From NCBI RefSeq assembly GCF_004217175.1, contig NZ_SHKI01000008.1:62001-126000 (forward strand): DNA of 64,000 bases, in the 5' to 3' direction. Under the pieces are notes generated by a model that did not search any database, had not been told where the DNA came from, and was given only the letters and a program-made list of their open reading frames with translations. Shown here piece by piece: positions 33,447 through 42,677 of the stretch (its first letter is position 1; every line of letters starts with the position of its first letter). Source of the stretch: Leucobacter luti. Lineage in GTDB: Bacteria > Actinomycetota > Actinomycetes > Actinomycetales > Microbacteriaceae. Made by a program: the position numbers and the translations under genes.

Positions 33447-35102
33447 ATGCTTACCCCTACTAACCGTCATCCGGCGCGCCATCGCGCGCAACTCACCGCT
33501 TCCGACGTCTCCGTAATGCGAGGCGTAACCCCGGTGCTCAACCATGTCGATCTCGTCGTCACTCCCGCGTCCCGTGTGGCGATCGTCGGAGAGAACGGGC
33601 GCGGAAAGACCACACTTCTGCACGCGCTCGCGGGCACGCTGGTACCTGATAGTGGAACGATCCAGCGCATCGGCACGCTCGGGCTCGCTGAACAAGAGAT
33701 GGACTCCACCGACAACCGAACCGTTGGGCAGGCCGTCGCGGAGGCCATCGCCGAACCGCTCGCAGCGCTGGCCACACTCGACGACGCCGCTGCCGCTCTC
33801 GCGGAAGGGAGTAGCGAGGCCGCAGAGCAGTACGCTGCGGCCTTGGAAGATGCGGAAGCGCTCGACGCTTGGGATGCCGAGCGCCGGGTACAAATCGCGC
33901 TCGAAGCACTCGACGCCGAAACCGACATGACGCGGTTGCTCGCTGATCTGTCGGTGGGGCAGCGATATCGAGTGCGGTTGGCCTGCCTGTTGGGGGCTGA
34001 AGATGATTTCTTACTGCTGGACGAGCCCACCAATCACCTCGACCGCAGCGGACTTGATTTCTTGACCATGCAACTCCGCACGCGCAACGGTGGTGTCGTC
34101 ATCGTCAGCCACGATCGCGCGCTGCTCTCTGACATTGCGGAGACGGTGGTCGACCTCGATCCGACACCTGATGATCGCCCCCGCATCTACGGCAACGGGT
34201 ACGCGGGATACCGAGAAGGGCGCGTGGCCGAGCGGGAACGCTGGGATCAGGAGTACGACCGCCAGCAGCAGGAGCAAGCCCGGCTGCAGGACAGTCTCAG
34301 CGCTGCACAGAACCGACTCGTATCGGGTTGGCGACCGGAGAAGGGGTCACCGAAGCACGGCCGCGCGACGCGCGCGGGCGGGCTGGTGCAGAGCGTGCAC
34401 CGACGCCAGGAAGCACTCGAAGCACACGCGGTGACGGTACCTGAACCACCGCAGCTATTCCAGTTCCCCGACCTGCCCACACGAAAAGGGGCGGTGCTAC
34501 TAAACGTCGACAACGTGAGCCTTGCCGGGCGGTTAGCGCAGCCAGTGTCGTTCGAACTCTCGCACCGCGGCAGGCTCGTGATCACCGGCTCGAACGGGGC
34601 CGGAAAGTCGACGCTCCTGAGTATCGCGGCGGGCGAACTACTGCCAGATACGGGAACAGTGCGGACATCCCCTGGCACGCGTTTGGGTTTTCTTCGTCAG
34701 GAGACGATGCTGCCGCCTGATCGCCGGGCGAACGAGGTATACGCCCGACACCTCGACGAACTCGTCGGTCAAGGAACGCTTCAATCATCTGAGGCGGTCG
34801 GTCTCGGTCAACTTGGACTGCTGCGATCGCGCGAGGCAGGCAAACGAGTGGGTGAACTGTCGATGGGTCAACAACGACGCCTCGATCTGGCGCTCGTACT
34901 CGCGGCACGCCCGCACGTGCTACTACTAGACGAGCCCACCAACCACCTCTCCATCGCGCTCGTTGACGAACTCACCGAGGCACTCGGGGCTACCCAAGCG
35001 GCCGTCGTACTGTCGACCCACGATCGGCAACTCCTGCGCGATGTCGCCCAATGGCCTCATGTACATCTGATGGCGATGGCTGAAGGCGAGGCACTGGTAT
35101 GA
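33447..35102 (+). CDS. ABC-F ribosome-protection ATPase (Msr/TlrC-like)
   Basis: A 551-residue soluble protein with two ABC domains and no membrane part. Domain 1: Walker [10 protein letters not shown] near residue 50, [11 protein letters not shown] signature, [11 protein letters not shown]. The interdomain linker (about residues 255-345) is long, helical and basic, with [17 protein letters not shown]. Domain 2: [20 protein letters not shown] and [11 protein letters not shown]. This is the antibiotic-resistance ABC-F layout, in which the linker reaches the peptidyl-transferase centre and dislodges macrolides, lincosamides or similar drugs; which drug is unknown. GAAGGA precedes the ATG. A leader peptide and attenuator precede the gene, and an MFS pump gene overlaps its stop (ATGA). 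Confidence 0.92.
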   Translation: MLTPTNRHPARHRAQLTASDVSVMRGVTPVLNHVDLVVTPASRVAIVGENGRGKTTLLHALAGTLVPDSGTIQRIGTLGLAEQEMDSTDNRTVGQAVAEAIAEPLAALATLDDAAAALAEGSSEAAEQYAAALEDAEALDAWDAERRVQIALEALDAETDMTRLLADLSVGQRYRVRLACLLGAEDDFLLLDEPTNHLDRSGLDFLTMQLRTRNGGVVIVSHDRALLSDIAETVVDLDPTPDDRPRIYGNGYAGYREGRVAERERWDQEYDRQQQEQARLQDSLSAAQNRLVSGWRPEKGSPKHGRATRAGGLVQSVHRRQEALEAHAVTVPEPPQLFQFPDLPTRKGAVLLNVDNVSLAGRLAQPVSFELSHRGRLVITGSNGAGKSTLLSIAAGELLPDTGTVRTSPGTRLGFLRQETMLPPDRRANEVYARHLDELVGQGTLQSSEAVGLGQLGLLRSREAGKRVGELSMGQQRRLDLALVLAARPHVLLLDEPTNHLSIALVDELTEALGATQAAVVLSTHDRQLLRDVAQWPHVHLMAMAEGEALV

Positions 35103-36361
35103 GCAACACCATCAAGCTACGCGCACTCCGCCCATTGGCATCACGTGATTACCGTCTCCTGTTTGCCGCCGTCGGCATCGAGGTATTCGGGACCGGTATG
35201 TGGACGATCGTCATGGTCTTCCAAGTACTCGCACTCGATGACAGCCCACTTGCCTTGTCGGCGGTTGCAACCGGAATGAGTCTTGGCCTGTTTGCGTTCT
35301 CCGTTCTCGGTGGGGTTGTCGCAGACCGGTTCTCCAAACGGCGGATTCTCATTACAGTGCAGGGCTCAACGGCCGCGATCATGACCGCCGTGGCGGTCCT
35401 GTCGCTCACCGGGAATATCGAACTTTGGCACGTCGCCGCAGCCTCGTTCGCGATGGGTGCCGGGAGCGCCTTTTTCTACCCTGCGTACAGCGCTTACCTA
35501 CCTGTGGTCCTTCCGCCGGAGCAACTCCTGGCCGCGAATGGGCTCGAAGGGGCGCTCCGTCCATCGATGGGGCAAGGGCTGGGCCCGGCCCTCGGTGGAG
35601 TCATCGTCGGTATGTTCTTCCCCGCTATCGGAGCGGTCATCGTCGCGGCTTCGTACGCGATTGCTTTCGTCATCACGTTGTTTCTTAGCCGTCGTGACGA
35701 ACACACTGAGCCCACTCCTCCCGAGGATCGCCCGAGCGTCTGGGGTGACCTTCGTGCGGGGGTTGCCTACGTGGCTCGTACACGCTGGTTGCTTTGGACG
35801 CTGATCTTCGGGTCTTCGCTTGCGCTCATTGTCCAAGGCCCGATCGAAGTTCTCCTCCCGTTCCTCACCCGCGACCGATTCGAGGATGCTGAAGCTACTT
35901 TCGGGTTCCTTCTGGCCGCCTATGGGATAGGTGGGGCTGTCGGTTCGCTGATCGTGTCGTCGTTGAAGCTTCCTCGTCGGTACTTGACGTTTATGATCCT
36001 GTGCTGGGGTGGAGGAACACTACCTCTTGTGGTCATTGGCGTTGCCGACAATTTGATCCTCATGCTCTCCGCGCTCTTTGTCGTCGGTGCACTCACCGGG
36101 GCTGGCGTTGTCGTGTGGGGAACATTGCTGCAACGGTTGGTGCCGCTCGACATGATCGGCCGAGTCGCCAGCCTCGACTTCTTCGTTTCGATCGCGTTCA
36201 TGCCGGTCTCGATCGCCATCGCAGGGCCGCTCTCACTGTTGGTTCCCATCCCCATCATCTTTGTGATTGCGGGAGTCATTCCGCCAGCTCTCGCGTTGAT
36301 CGCATTGCTGGCCGGGCGCATGCGCCAGACCGAGGACAGTCAACCACTAGACGCAGACTGA
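35099..36361 (+). CDS. MFS efflux pump (MefA/Tap-like)
   Basis: A 420-residue 12-helix MFS protein of the DHA3 type, starting with the [26 protein letters not shown] pattern of Mef/Tap-like drug pumps (cited by its first 20 residues at most: [19 protein letters not shown]). The [15 protein letters not shown] motif A follows helix 2. It overlaps the ABC-F gene by ATGA and is followed by a terminator. The pair recalls the mef-msr macrolide-resistance operon, with gene order reversed. Substrate prediction rests on this neighbourhood. Confidence 0.9.
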   Translation: MSNTIKLRALRPLASRDYRLLFAAVGIEVFGTGMWTIVMVFQVLALDDSPLALSAVATGMSLGLFAFSVLGGVVADRFSKRRILITVQGSTAAIMTAVAVLSLTGNIELWHVAAASFAMGAGSAFFYPAYSAYLPVVLPPEQLLAANGLEGALRPSMGQGLGPALGGVIVGMFFPAIGAVIVAASYAIAFVITLFLSRRDEHTEPTPPEDRPSVWGDLRAGVAYVARTRWLLWTLIFGSSLALIVQGPIEVLLPFLTRDRFEDAEATFGFLLAAYGIGGAVGSLIVSSLKLPRRYLTFMILCWGGGTLPLVVIGVADNLILMLSALFVVGALTGAGVVVWGTLLQRLVPLDMIGRVASLDFFVSIAFMPVSIAIAGPLSLLVPIPIIFVIAGVIPPALALIALLAGRMRQTEDSQPLDAD

Positions 36362-36366
36362 CCTCG

Positions 36367-37257
36367 ATGGCTCTGGGAATATCCCGGACGTTCGGCTTCG
36401 AGCCTTTAGTGGCTCGAAGCCGAACTTTTCGTACCGCTGGCCCGATCTCCGCAGAAGACTGCGCGAGGCTGATCTTCGTGCGTGCCGGATCGGTTCTGTT
36501 GCACAACGAGCTGGGTGTGCAACAGGCGAACGTTGGAGACGTCATCACATTGGGGTCAAATGCCATGTTCGGCTATGAACCGGAAGGCTTCGTGACCGTG
36601 ACAACGATCTGCCTTGATCTCGACTACGTTATCGACCAAGTGTTCTGGCAACATGCCGCCAAGTTCACCGACCGGCTGGAGGCAAGAACCTTTTACGAAC
36701 TGGAGTATGTCAAGCCTGCTCAACTTCTTCGGATTGGCGAACATCGAACGGAAATGCTCGCGCCTTGGCTGGACAACCTTGTTGCGTTGAGTCTCGACGG
36801 GTTGTCGTCAGACCGCTTTCACCGGGCGCAATCGTTGCTTTCCGCAATCCTCGACGTCGTCTTTACTTACCACAACATGGAGACTGAACCTGTCGGCGCC
36901 GTCCGGCCTGCGCGTCGCGAAGCCCTACATGTTTCGGGCCTACTCGCCTCTGATCTCTCGCGCCGCTGGTTAGCCTCTGAACTTGCTGAGGCGGTGTACC
37001 TCTCAGAATCACAGCTGCGACGGGTGTTTTCAGAAGCCTTTGGGAAACCACCGCTTGCATACTTGACGACACTCCGAACGCTCAGAATGGCGCAGCTGCT
37101 GAGAGACACGGCTATGCCGATCGCAGAGATTTCTTTCACGGTGGGGTGGAGTGATCCTGACTTCGCTGCCCGTCAGTTTCGTCGGTATGTTGGGCGTTCA
37201 CCAAGTGAGTACCGACGATTCGAGCAGAGCCGAAACTCGCAACCGTACCCGGAGTGA
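36367..37257 (+). CDS. AraC family regulator
   Basis: A 296-residue regulator. The N-terminal half resembles the AraC-binding-like (cupin) domain (CARLIFVRAGSVLLHNELGVQQANVGD). The C-terminal 100 residues carry the two AraC HTHs, ending in FTVGWSDPDFAARQFRRYVGRSPSEYRR. The first ATG is 5 nt after the MFS stop. However, a textbook terminator (36390-36429) lies within its first 21 codons, so either the true start is later (GTG 36478 is in frame) or transcription into this gene is attenuated. It may control the resistance cassette. Confidence 0.85.
   Translation: MALGISRTFGFEPLVARSRTFRTAGPISAEDCARLIFVRAGSVLLHNELGVQQANVGDVITLGSNAMFGYEPEGFVTVTTICLDLDYVIDQVFWQHAAKFTDRLEARTFYELEYVKPAQLLRIGEHRTEMLAPWLDNLVALSLDGLSSDRFHRAQSLLSAILDVVFTYHNMETEPVGAVRPARREALHVSGLLASDLSRRWLASELAEAVYLSESQLRRVFSEAFGKPPLAYLTTLRTLRMAQLLRDTAMPIAEISFTVGWSDPDFAARQFRRYVGRSPSEYRRFEQSRNSQPYPE
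36390..36429 (+). terminator. Rho-independent terminator overlapping the AraC 5' end
   Basis: A perfect 15-bp stem (36390-36404 with 36411-36425), a 6-nt TTTAGT loop and a TTTT tail. It would end the ABC-F/MFS transcript. It lies inside the annotated AraC reading frame. Confidence 0.85.
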
Positions 37258-37356
37258 ACACGCAATCCCGCACGGCGAAACGATCGTACTTACAGAGTGG
37301 CTCAGTGGGATCACCGCTTATGCGATAGACCAAGTCTGACCACGTCGGGTTCAGTG

Positions 37357-37372
37357 ATGCACCTGGCGGTCG
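37357..37372 (+). repeat. ICE intergenic motif, copy 2 (degenerate)
   Basis: ATGCACCTGGCGGTCG. It lies near the right edge of the cargo block, 112 nt before the ArdC start. It is the first backbone-like sequence after the AraC gene, so the cargo boundary is probably between 37257 and here. Confidence 0.45.
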
Positions 37373-37422
37373 CACACTTTAATGTCCGTCGTCCGTCTCG
37401 ATTTCGTTTCCTGAGCTCCTTC

Positions 37423-37438
37423 GCGCACCTTCTGGTCG
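37423..37438 (+). repeat. ICE intergenic motif, copy 3
   Basis: GCGCACCTTCTGGTCG, 45 nt before the ArdC start codon, a distance like that of the other copies. The rest of 37258-37483 shows no gene. Confidence 0.5.
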
Positions 37439-37483
37439 CAGAGGTCACCCGTCGTGTGTGGGTGTCTGCGGGAGGAGGATGCA

Positions 37484-38566
37484 ATGACAACGGTCGAGGA
37501 GGCGCGGGCGGCGCGGGATGCGAAACTCGACGCCCTGCACGAACAGCTCACTGGCGCGGTGGAGTCGTTGGTATCGGGCGAGGATTGGAAACGAGCGTTG
37601 GAGTTCGCGGCTCGGTTCCGTGCCCGGTCGTTCAACAACACGCTGCTGATCTTCGTGCAGCATCAGGCGGCGTTCGAGTCGGGCCGGGTGCCGGAACCGG
37701 TGCCGTCATATGCGGCGGGCTTCAAGCAGTGGCAGGCACTTGGCCGGCAAGTCTCAAGGGGCCAGTCGGGGTACATGATCCTCGCCCCTGTGACGGGCCG
37801 GTTCGCGTCGTTCACGCCGAAGGTGGCGGAGTCGTGGCGCAGGCTCGGCCGGTTCGAGAAACCGAAACCGGGTGAGGCAGTGCGCTCCCGCATGGTCGGC
37901 GTCCGCCCCGCCTACGTCTGGGATGTCTCCCAAACTGCCGGCGACCCGATTCCCGCGCCGCCATCACCGCGGCTGCTGGAAGGCGAAGCGCCCGACGGGC
38001 TGTGGGAGGGCATCGCACGTCTCGTGGAGGCGGAGGGTTTCAGCGTGTTGCGGGTGCCGCATGAGGGCATGATCCACGGTGCAAACGGTCTCACTGACTT
38101 CGGTGCGCGGTCGGTGGCGGTTCGGGAGAACATGCCCGAGGCGGCACAGGTGAAGACTCTCGTGCACGAGCTCGCCCATGTGCTGCTGCACGGGCCGGAC
38201 AACGTGGATGCGACGGGGCATCGCGGGATTGGTGAGGTGGAGGCGGATTCGGTGGCGTTGATGGTCGCCGCAGCGCACGGCATGGACACCAGCGACTACA
38301 CGGTCCCGTATGTGTCGGGGTGGGCGGCGACAGTGCCGGAGAAGTCTCCGGTCGAAGTCGTCCAGGCCACCGGCGAACGAGTCCGAAAAACCGCAGCTAG
38401 CATTCTTGATCAGCTCCCCACCGTGCAGATCGGCAACGGTGACCCTCCTGGCCTCACCCGGGACGCCCCAGCGAACAAACGCTCCGATCCGGTGGTCGAG
38501 GCGACTGCTGATCCGTTGGCGGAGGGACCGCGCCGCGCGGTGGCGTCGTCGGTGAGGAGCCTGTGA
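37484..38566 (+). CDS. ArdC-like antirestriction protein (ssDNA-binding plus metallopeptidase)
   Basis: A 360-residue protein. The N-terminal half has the ArdC ssDNA-binding signature (FRARSFNNTLLIFVQ, a QWQALGRQVSRGQSGYMILAP segment), and the second half an ImmA/IrrE-type zinc peptidase motif H-E-L-A-H (VHELAHVLLHG, about 227-237) with a downstream Glu in GEVEADSVA. ArdC-type proteins protect incoming single-stranded plasmid DNA and can counter restriction on entry. The ATG at 37484 has a strong GGAGGAGG site. It opens the backbone operon that continues through ParB with overlapping genes. Confidence 0.9.
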   Translation: MTTVEEARAARDAKLDALHEQLTGAVESLVSGEDWKRALEFAARFRARSFNNTLLIFVQHQAAFESGRVPEPVPSYAAGFKQWQALGRQVSRGQSGYMILAPVTGRFASFTPKVAESWRRLGRFEKPKPGEAVRSRMVGVRPAYVWDVSQTAGDPIPAPPSPRLLEGEAPDGLWEGIARLVEAEGFSVLRVPHEGMIHGANGLTDFGARSVAVRENMPEAAQVKTLVHELAHVLLHGPDNVDATGHRGIGEVEADSVALMVAAAHGMDTSDYTVPYVSGWAATVPEKSPVEVVQATGERVRKTAASILDQLPTVQIGNGDPPGLTRDAPANKRSDPVVEATADPLAEGPRRAVASSVRSL

Positions 38567-39474
38567 TGGGTGCCGCCGATCTGTTCACCGAAGTCGGCGG
38601 GATGCCGCTCTCGGAGGCAGCGGCGCGGTTCGCTGCGGCGGGGGTGCCGGTGTTTCCATGCTTGCCCGGTGAGAAACGCCCTTTGGTGCTCCGCGGGTTT
38701 CATGATGCCACCGCTGATCCGGCGCAAGTCGCGGAATGGTGGTCAAGGTGGCCGTCCGCGAACATCGGCATCCCCACCGGTGCCGTGTCCGGGGTGGAGG
38801 TTGTCGATGTCGACGTGCATCCGACTGGCACCGGATTTCCTGCTTTCCGCGAAGCGCACCGTCAAGGCCATGCCGCGGGGTGGGCTGCGCTCGTGCGCAC
38901 CCCCTCCGGTGGCCTCCACGCTTACTACCCGGTGAACCCTGACCGTGCGCAGTCGTCCTGGCAGGCCGCGCGGGCGCATGTTGATTTCCGTGGTGACGGC
39001 GGCTACATCATCGCGCCGCCGTCGAAGGTGCTGCGCCCCGGCGGGGTGCGGGCAGCGTACCGGCTCATCGTCGCATCAGGTGATACCCCGGTGCCAGTGG
39101 ATGCGGTGCGGCTGCGCGAGTTTCTGGACCCGCGCACTCCGATCTCTATCGACCGTGTGCGTGCTGCTCGGTTTGAGCGGCGGGGGTCGGATGCGAAGGT
39201 GCTCGCCGGCTGGGTGGCGGGGCGTGGTGAGGGTGAGCGGAACCGGGGCCTGTTCTGGGCCGCGTGCCGACTCGCAGAATCCGGCACCCCACTCGACGCA
39301 ACCCTCGACGCCCTGGGCCCTGCGGCGGAGCACGCGGGACTGGGGCCGCGGGAGATCATGGCGACGATCCGATCCGCCTACCGCACCACCCACCCCACAC
39401 CGCATACGTCTGTAGAGCCCGGAGCGGACGAGCGGCGTGTGGTGCGCGGATCACCAGGGCGGGTGATCTTATGA
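38566..39474 (+). CDS. Primase-polymerase (bifunctional PrimPol domain)
   Basis: A 302-residue protein with the PrimPol N-terminal plan: PVFPCLPGEKRPL, WPSANIGIPTGAVSGVEVVDVDV with acidic D-x-D metal ligands near residue 84, TPSGGLHAYY and DFRGDGGYIIAPPS. A short helical domain follows. It could prime the transferred strand after conjugation or support element replication; no separate helicase is attached. ATG 38566 overlaps the ArdC stop (TGATG); the GTG 38563 just before it is an alternative. It overlaps the next gene by ATGA. Confidence 0.88.
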   Translation: MGAADLFTEVGGMPLSEAAARFAAAGVPVFPCLPGEKRPLVLRGFHDATADPAQVAEWWSRWPSANIGIPTGAVSGVEVVDVDVHPTGTGFPAFREAHRQGHAAGWAALVRTPSGGLHAYYPVNPDRAQSSWQAARAHVDFRGDGGYIIAPPSKVLRPGGVRAAYRLIVASGDTPVPVDAVRLREFLDPRTPISIDRVRAARFERRGSDAKVLAGWVAGRGEGERNRGLFWAACRLAESGTPLDATLDALGPAAEHAGLGPREIMATIRSAYRTTHPTPHTSVEPGADERRVVRGSPGRVIL

Positions 39475-40151
39475 ACACCACCGAGGCTGTTTCGCCGCGG
39501 GGTCGCCGGTTGGCGGTGGTGACGGCGATCACGGGCACGGTGTTCATCGCAGCCGGCGCGTTCTGGCTCAGCTTTACGGCGCTTGCCGACCTTGCCCGCC
39601 GGTCTGGGATCGATGCGGGGCAGGCGTGGGCGTGGCCGTTGATCGTGGACGGCATCATCGTCGTCGCAACTGTCGCCGTCGTCGCCCTCGCCAGCCAGTC
39701 CCGCCCGACCTGGTACCCCTGGACGCTTCTCGCCGCCGGCGCCGTCGTGTCGGTGACGGCGAATGCGATCCACGCGATCATCGCCTCAGACACCGACGTC
39801 CCGCCGGTGCTTGCCGCATCGGTCGCGGCGATCCCGCCGCTGGTGCTGCTGTCGATCACACACCTCACCGTCTTCCTCACCCGCCCCACCACCACACCGG
39901 GCGCAGACGTGATCGAGGCCGCTCCTGCCGAGACGGTCGCCCCGTCTCAAACGGTCGCCGTACGAGAAATGGAGCCGAAATCGGCAATGGAGTTTCCGGT
40001 GGTATCGGTGAGTGAGCGGCGGGCGGAGGCGACGCAATTGCGGGACGTGGAGGGGTGGTCGAACAAGCAGATCGCCCGGCACCTGGGCGTGCACCCCTCC
40101 ACCGTCGGCCGCTGGTTCACCCCAGCCATCAGCAAGGAGGAAACCCCATGA
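39471..40151 (+). CDS. DUF2637 membrane protein with C-terminal HTH
   Basis: A 226-residue protein: four hydrophobic segments in residues 15-140 (DUF2637, the SpdA/B-like type common on actinobacterial conjugative plasmids), then a linker and a short C-terminal HTH (WSNKQIARHLGVHPSTVGRWF). DUF2637 proteins are linked to transfer or spread on Streptomyces plasmids but are poorly defined. The membrane anchor plus HTH suggests tethering DNA at the membrane. It overlaps the PrimPol stop and the next start (ATGA at both ends). Confidence 0.85.
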   Translation: MNTTEAVSPRGRRLAVVTAITGTVFIAAGAFWLSFTALADLARRSGIDAGQAWAWPLIVDGIIVVATVAVVALASQSRPTWYPWTLLAAGAVVSVTANAIHAIIASDTDVPPVLAASVAAIPPLVLLSITHLTVFLTRPTTTPGADVIEAAPAETVAPSQTVAVREMEPKSAMEFPVVSVSERRAEATQLRDVEGWSNKQIARHLGVHPSTVGRWFTPAISKEETP

Positions 40152-40582
40152 ACGACCACACAGAGACACACCGCACTGAGCTACCGGAGACGCGGCCAGA
40201 AATGGTCGAGGGTGCGGAGGCGGAGCGGTCTGCGTTCGCCGTGCACCGCGACCCCTCACTCACCAAAGTAGGCGCTGATCCTGGTTCGCGGGTGGGGCGC
40301 GGGATCGCGTGGGTGCGTCCGACTGATCTGATCGCGTCGAGCACCGCCAGGATCGCGGGCCGCGGCATCAACTTTCAGACCGCCCTCGCGCACCGTGCCC
40401 GCCGCGCGCCAGGTCACGCCTACCGTGCGACCCGGGATCATGCGCGCGACATTCGGGATCGCCGAGCCGAACGAGCGGCACCCGCGGGGCCGGCAGTATT
40501 CGAGTCATTCGATGTGTTCGAGCCACAGGATCGTCCGCGCTCGTCGTCGTGGGTGCGGCCGTCCGGGATCGGGCTGGGGTGA
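40148..40582 (+). CDS. Hypothetical ICE protein
   Basis: A 144-residue hydrophilic protein, not recognised. It is rich in Arg, Ala and Glu, with a central stretch GIAWVRPTDLIASSTARIAGRGINFQ and a repeat of the WVRPS motif near the C-terminus. No membrane segment or signal. It follows DUF2637 with an ATGA overlap and an AAGGAGG site, so it is part of the same operon. The conserved order PrimPol-DUF2637-this suggests a structural or DNA-handling role, unproven. Confidence 0.7.
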   Translation: MNDHTETHRTELPETRPEMVEGAEAERSAFAVHRDPSLTKVGADPGSRVGRGIAWVRPTDLIASSTARIAGRGINFQTALAHRARRAPGHAYRATRDHARDIRDRRAERAAPAGPAVFESFDVFEPQDRPRSSSWVRPSGIGLG

Positions 40583-40629
40583 ACGGCTATGCGCAGAAGA
40601 CGGTGGTGGGGTGGCGGTGGGGAGCCGGT

Positions 40630-40652
40630 GCGCACCTGCCTGTCAGGAGGTG
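40630..40652 (+). promoter_or_regulatory. ICE motif copy 4 folded with the ribosome site
   Basis: GCGCACCTGCCTGTCA overlaps a hairpin: CACCT (40633-40637) pairs with AGGTG (40648-40652) and CCTG (40639-40642) with CAGG (40644-40647). The AGGAGG ribosome site for the ATG at 40658 lies in its 3' arm. Only 1 nt separates the inner arms, so the real loop must be wider. Confidence 0.55.
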
Positions 40653-40657
40653 CCACC

Positions 40658-41527
40658 ATGCCACAACGAAACACTCCACGTCGCGATGGTCGCGGGCGTG
40701 GGTTCGAGAACTCAGAACGACTCCGCGAACTCCTCACCCGCCTCGACGCTGAGGGGCCGGACGCCTGGCGGAATGACCCGGTCGCTACCGAACTCATGCG
40801 GTACGCGGCCGACAAGTACGCCGCGCTCGCGCGCAAGCACGGTCTTGATCCGTGGGAGGCGGCGACCGCGGCGTTCGAGGCGATGCGTGCGCCCTCGGTG
40901 CGGCGGGCGGATGATCCGTGGGCGGTCATCACCCGTGCCGTGCAGATCACCTGCATCGCAGAAAACCGCGCCAACGGACTCCTGTGCTCCGTGCACCAGG
41001 CACGCAGACCCAGATACTCGAGTTTCCATGACGCCGAACGCTTCTCCGACCGCGAAAACCTCCTCACCGACTACCACCCCGCATTCCGCGCCGACCCCTT
41101 CACTGACGACGACGAAGACGACGCTGACGACGAGGTGGAAGCGTCAGGGGCGACGGGAGTGGAGTCAGCGGTCGAAGACACAATCGCACTGCTGTGCTGG
41201 TACGGGTGGGAACCAGTGGTCGCCCGCGCGGCGATCGAGTGCATCTGCGCACGCCTCGCAGAATCCGTCTCACGAGCGGGAGCATATGAATCGCTGCGGC
41301 GTGATCGTCACGCCCGGGCACTCCTCGATATCCCCGCACCGTCCTGGTATCGGCTGCTGCGCATCGTCCTCGGATCACCAGACGCAAGCCTGACCGGTAC
41401 GAATGCGAGCCGTGGCGTGCTGCTGCGGCTCCTAATTGGCGAATCACTCCGGCATCTCCTCACTGATGTTGACCTCGCGGTCGCCGTCACGGTTGCCGCG
41501 CCCGGGGTGATGCGAGGCCGGCCATGA
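40658..41527 (+). CDS. Hypothetical ICE protein, cytoplasmic
   Basis: A 289-residue soluble protein, not recognised. The N-terminal half has regular helices (ERLRELLTRLDAEG, AADKYAALARKHGLDPWEAATAAFEAM) that recall sigma-factor region 2-like proteins but without a clear match. An acidic Asp-rich linker (DDDEDDADDEVE) lies near residue 155, and the C-terminal half is helical. It follows a hairpin over its ribosome site. Its stop overlaps the ParB-like gene (ATGA), so it may act with that protein in replication or partition. Confidence 0.7.
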   Translation: MPQRNTPRRDGRGRGFENSERLRELLTRLDAEGPDAWRNDPVATELMRYAADKYAALARKHGLDPWEAATAAFEAMRAPSVRRADDPWAVITRAVQITCIAENRANGLLCSVHQARRPRYSSFHDAERFSDRENLLTDYHPAFRADPFTDDDEDDADDEVEASGATGVESAVEDTIALLCWYGWEPVVARAAIECICARLAESVSRAGAYESLRRDRHARALLDIPAPSWYRLLRIVLGSPDASLTGTNASRGVLLRLLIGESLRHLLTDVDLAVAVTVAAPGVMRGRP

Positions 41528-42600
41528 CCACGCCGGGGCATATCGAGCTGGAGCGGGCCGTCGAGTCGATCTGGTCCGGCCGCCGCCACCGCGAGGACTA
41601 CGGCGACATCGACGCGCTGGTGGAGTCGATCACGCGGGATGGGCTGTTGCAGCCGATCACGATCACCCCGGACGGGATGCTGATTTGCGGTGCCCGCCGT
41701 TTGGCTGCGATCCGCAGGCTCGGGTGGAAGACGGTGAACGTGTGGGTGCGCTCCGGTATCTCCACCACCCTCGGGCAGCTCCTCGCCGAACAGGACGACA
41801 ATCTCCTGCATAAGCCCCTCACCCGTACCGAGGAAGCCGCTCTCTATGCCGAATTGAAAGCGCTCATGGTCGAGGATGCGACGGGCCGACAGGAAGCGTC
41901 ACGGTTCACCTCGAAACAAGAAAACCCCAGGTCACACGGTGGGGCCACGGTGGCCCCACCGTCGGCCGGGAGTATCGGGAAGACCCGCGAGCAGGCCGCG
42001 CTCATGGTCACCGGCCGCAACGCCTATACCTCGCTCGAACGCATCAACGAGTTGCAGAACCTTGCCGCTGACCCGGCACAGACCGACGACGTACAGCAGC
42101 GGGCACGGGAGGAACTTGACCGGATCGACGCGGGCGGGTCGATCACCGGAGCGCAGCATCGCATCAAAGCCGCGCAAGCCCTCGCCGAACTCGACACCCT
42201 CGCGGGCGACCTCGCACAACCGGCAGGCATCCGCGACACCGCAGCCGCAGGCGCGACCCGGATCCGGGAGCTCGAAGACACGGCACGGCCGGCCGATCTG
42301 GAACGGCTCGCGGTACTCGCTGTCGAGCGTGCGAGGACTGCGACGAAGAAGCGCCCCTCCCAGCTCGCATCCGCACGCCTTCACGCGGTTGAGGAGCAGC
42401 CGCGGGAGTTCCTGCCGGTGCGGTCGTTCGTCTACCTCTGGGATGAACTCTCCACCTGGACCGAACGCTACGACCCCGAAACCATCGGCCCAGCCCTGTC
42501 TGGTGAGCAGTGGGCGATGTTCGAGAACGCCGTCACTGCAACCGTCGCGTTCCTGGATGCCGCCCGCACTGCACGAAACGTGCGCCGCGAAACCGCCTGA
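41524..42600 (+). CDS. ParB-like partition/transfer protein
   Basis: A 358-residue protein. The N-terminal ParB/Sulfiredoxin-like domain (residues 5-100) includes ALVESITRDGLLQPITI, GMLICGARRLAAIRRLGW and an EQDDNLLHKPLTRTEEA helix after it. The rest is helical, with an RMATCH-like central HTH region (GKTREQAALMVTGRN) and a Glu/Ala-rich tail. It has the usual ParB N-domain but no evident ParA neighbour. It could bind element DNA for partition or regulation. Confidence 0.85.
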   Translation: MTTPGHIELERAVESIWSGRRHREDYGDIDALVESITRDGLLQPITITPDGMLICGARRLAAIRRLGWKTVNVWVRSGISTTLGQLLAEQDDNLLHKPLTRTEEAALYAELKALMVEDATGRQEASRFTSKQENPRSHGGATVAPPSAGSIGKTREQAALMVTGRNAYTSLERINELQNLAADPAQTDDVQQRAREELDRIDAGGSITGAQHRIKAAQALAELDTLAGDLAQPAGIRDTAAAGATRIRELEDTARPADLERLAVLAVERARTATKKRPSQLASARLHAVEEQPREFLPVRSFVYLWDELSTWTERYDPETIGPALSGEQWAMFENAVTATVAFLDAARTARNVRRETA

Positions 42601-42632
42601 CCCTCCGCCGCCTCCCTGCCCTGAATGCTGTG

Positions 42633-42649
42633 GTGCACCTGTCTGGTGA
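42633..42649 (+). repeat. ICE intergenic motif, copy 5 (GTGCACCTGTCTGGTGA)
   Basis: Closest to the consensus, with CACC-N5-GGTG arms. It lies in the 77-bp gap after the ParB-like gene and 28 nt before the start of the TcpC-like gene. Confidence 0.7.
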
Positions 42650-42677
42650 TCCGAATCTCGTCGGGAAGGACACCAGG

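Noticed and set aside
26583..37257. Composite transposon flanked by insertion sequences
   Set aside because: The cargo block has no transposase gene or obvious IS ends at either boundary, so its mode of entry cannot be named.
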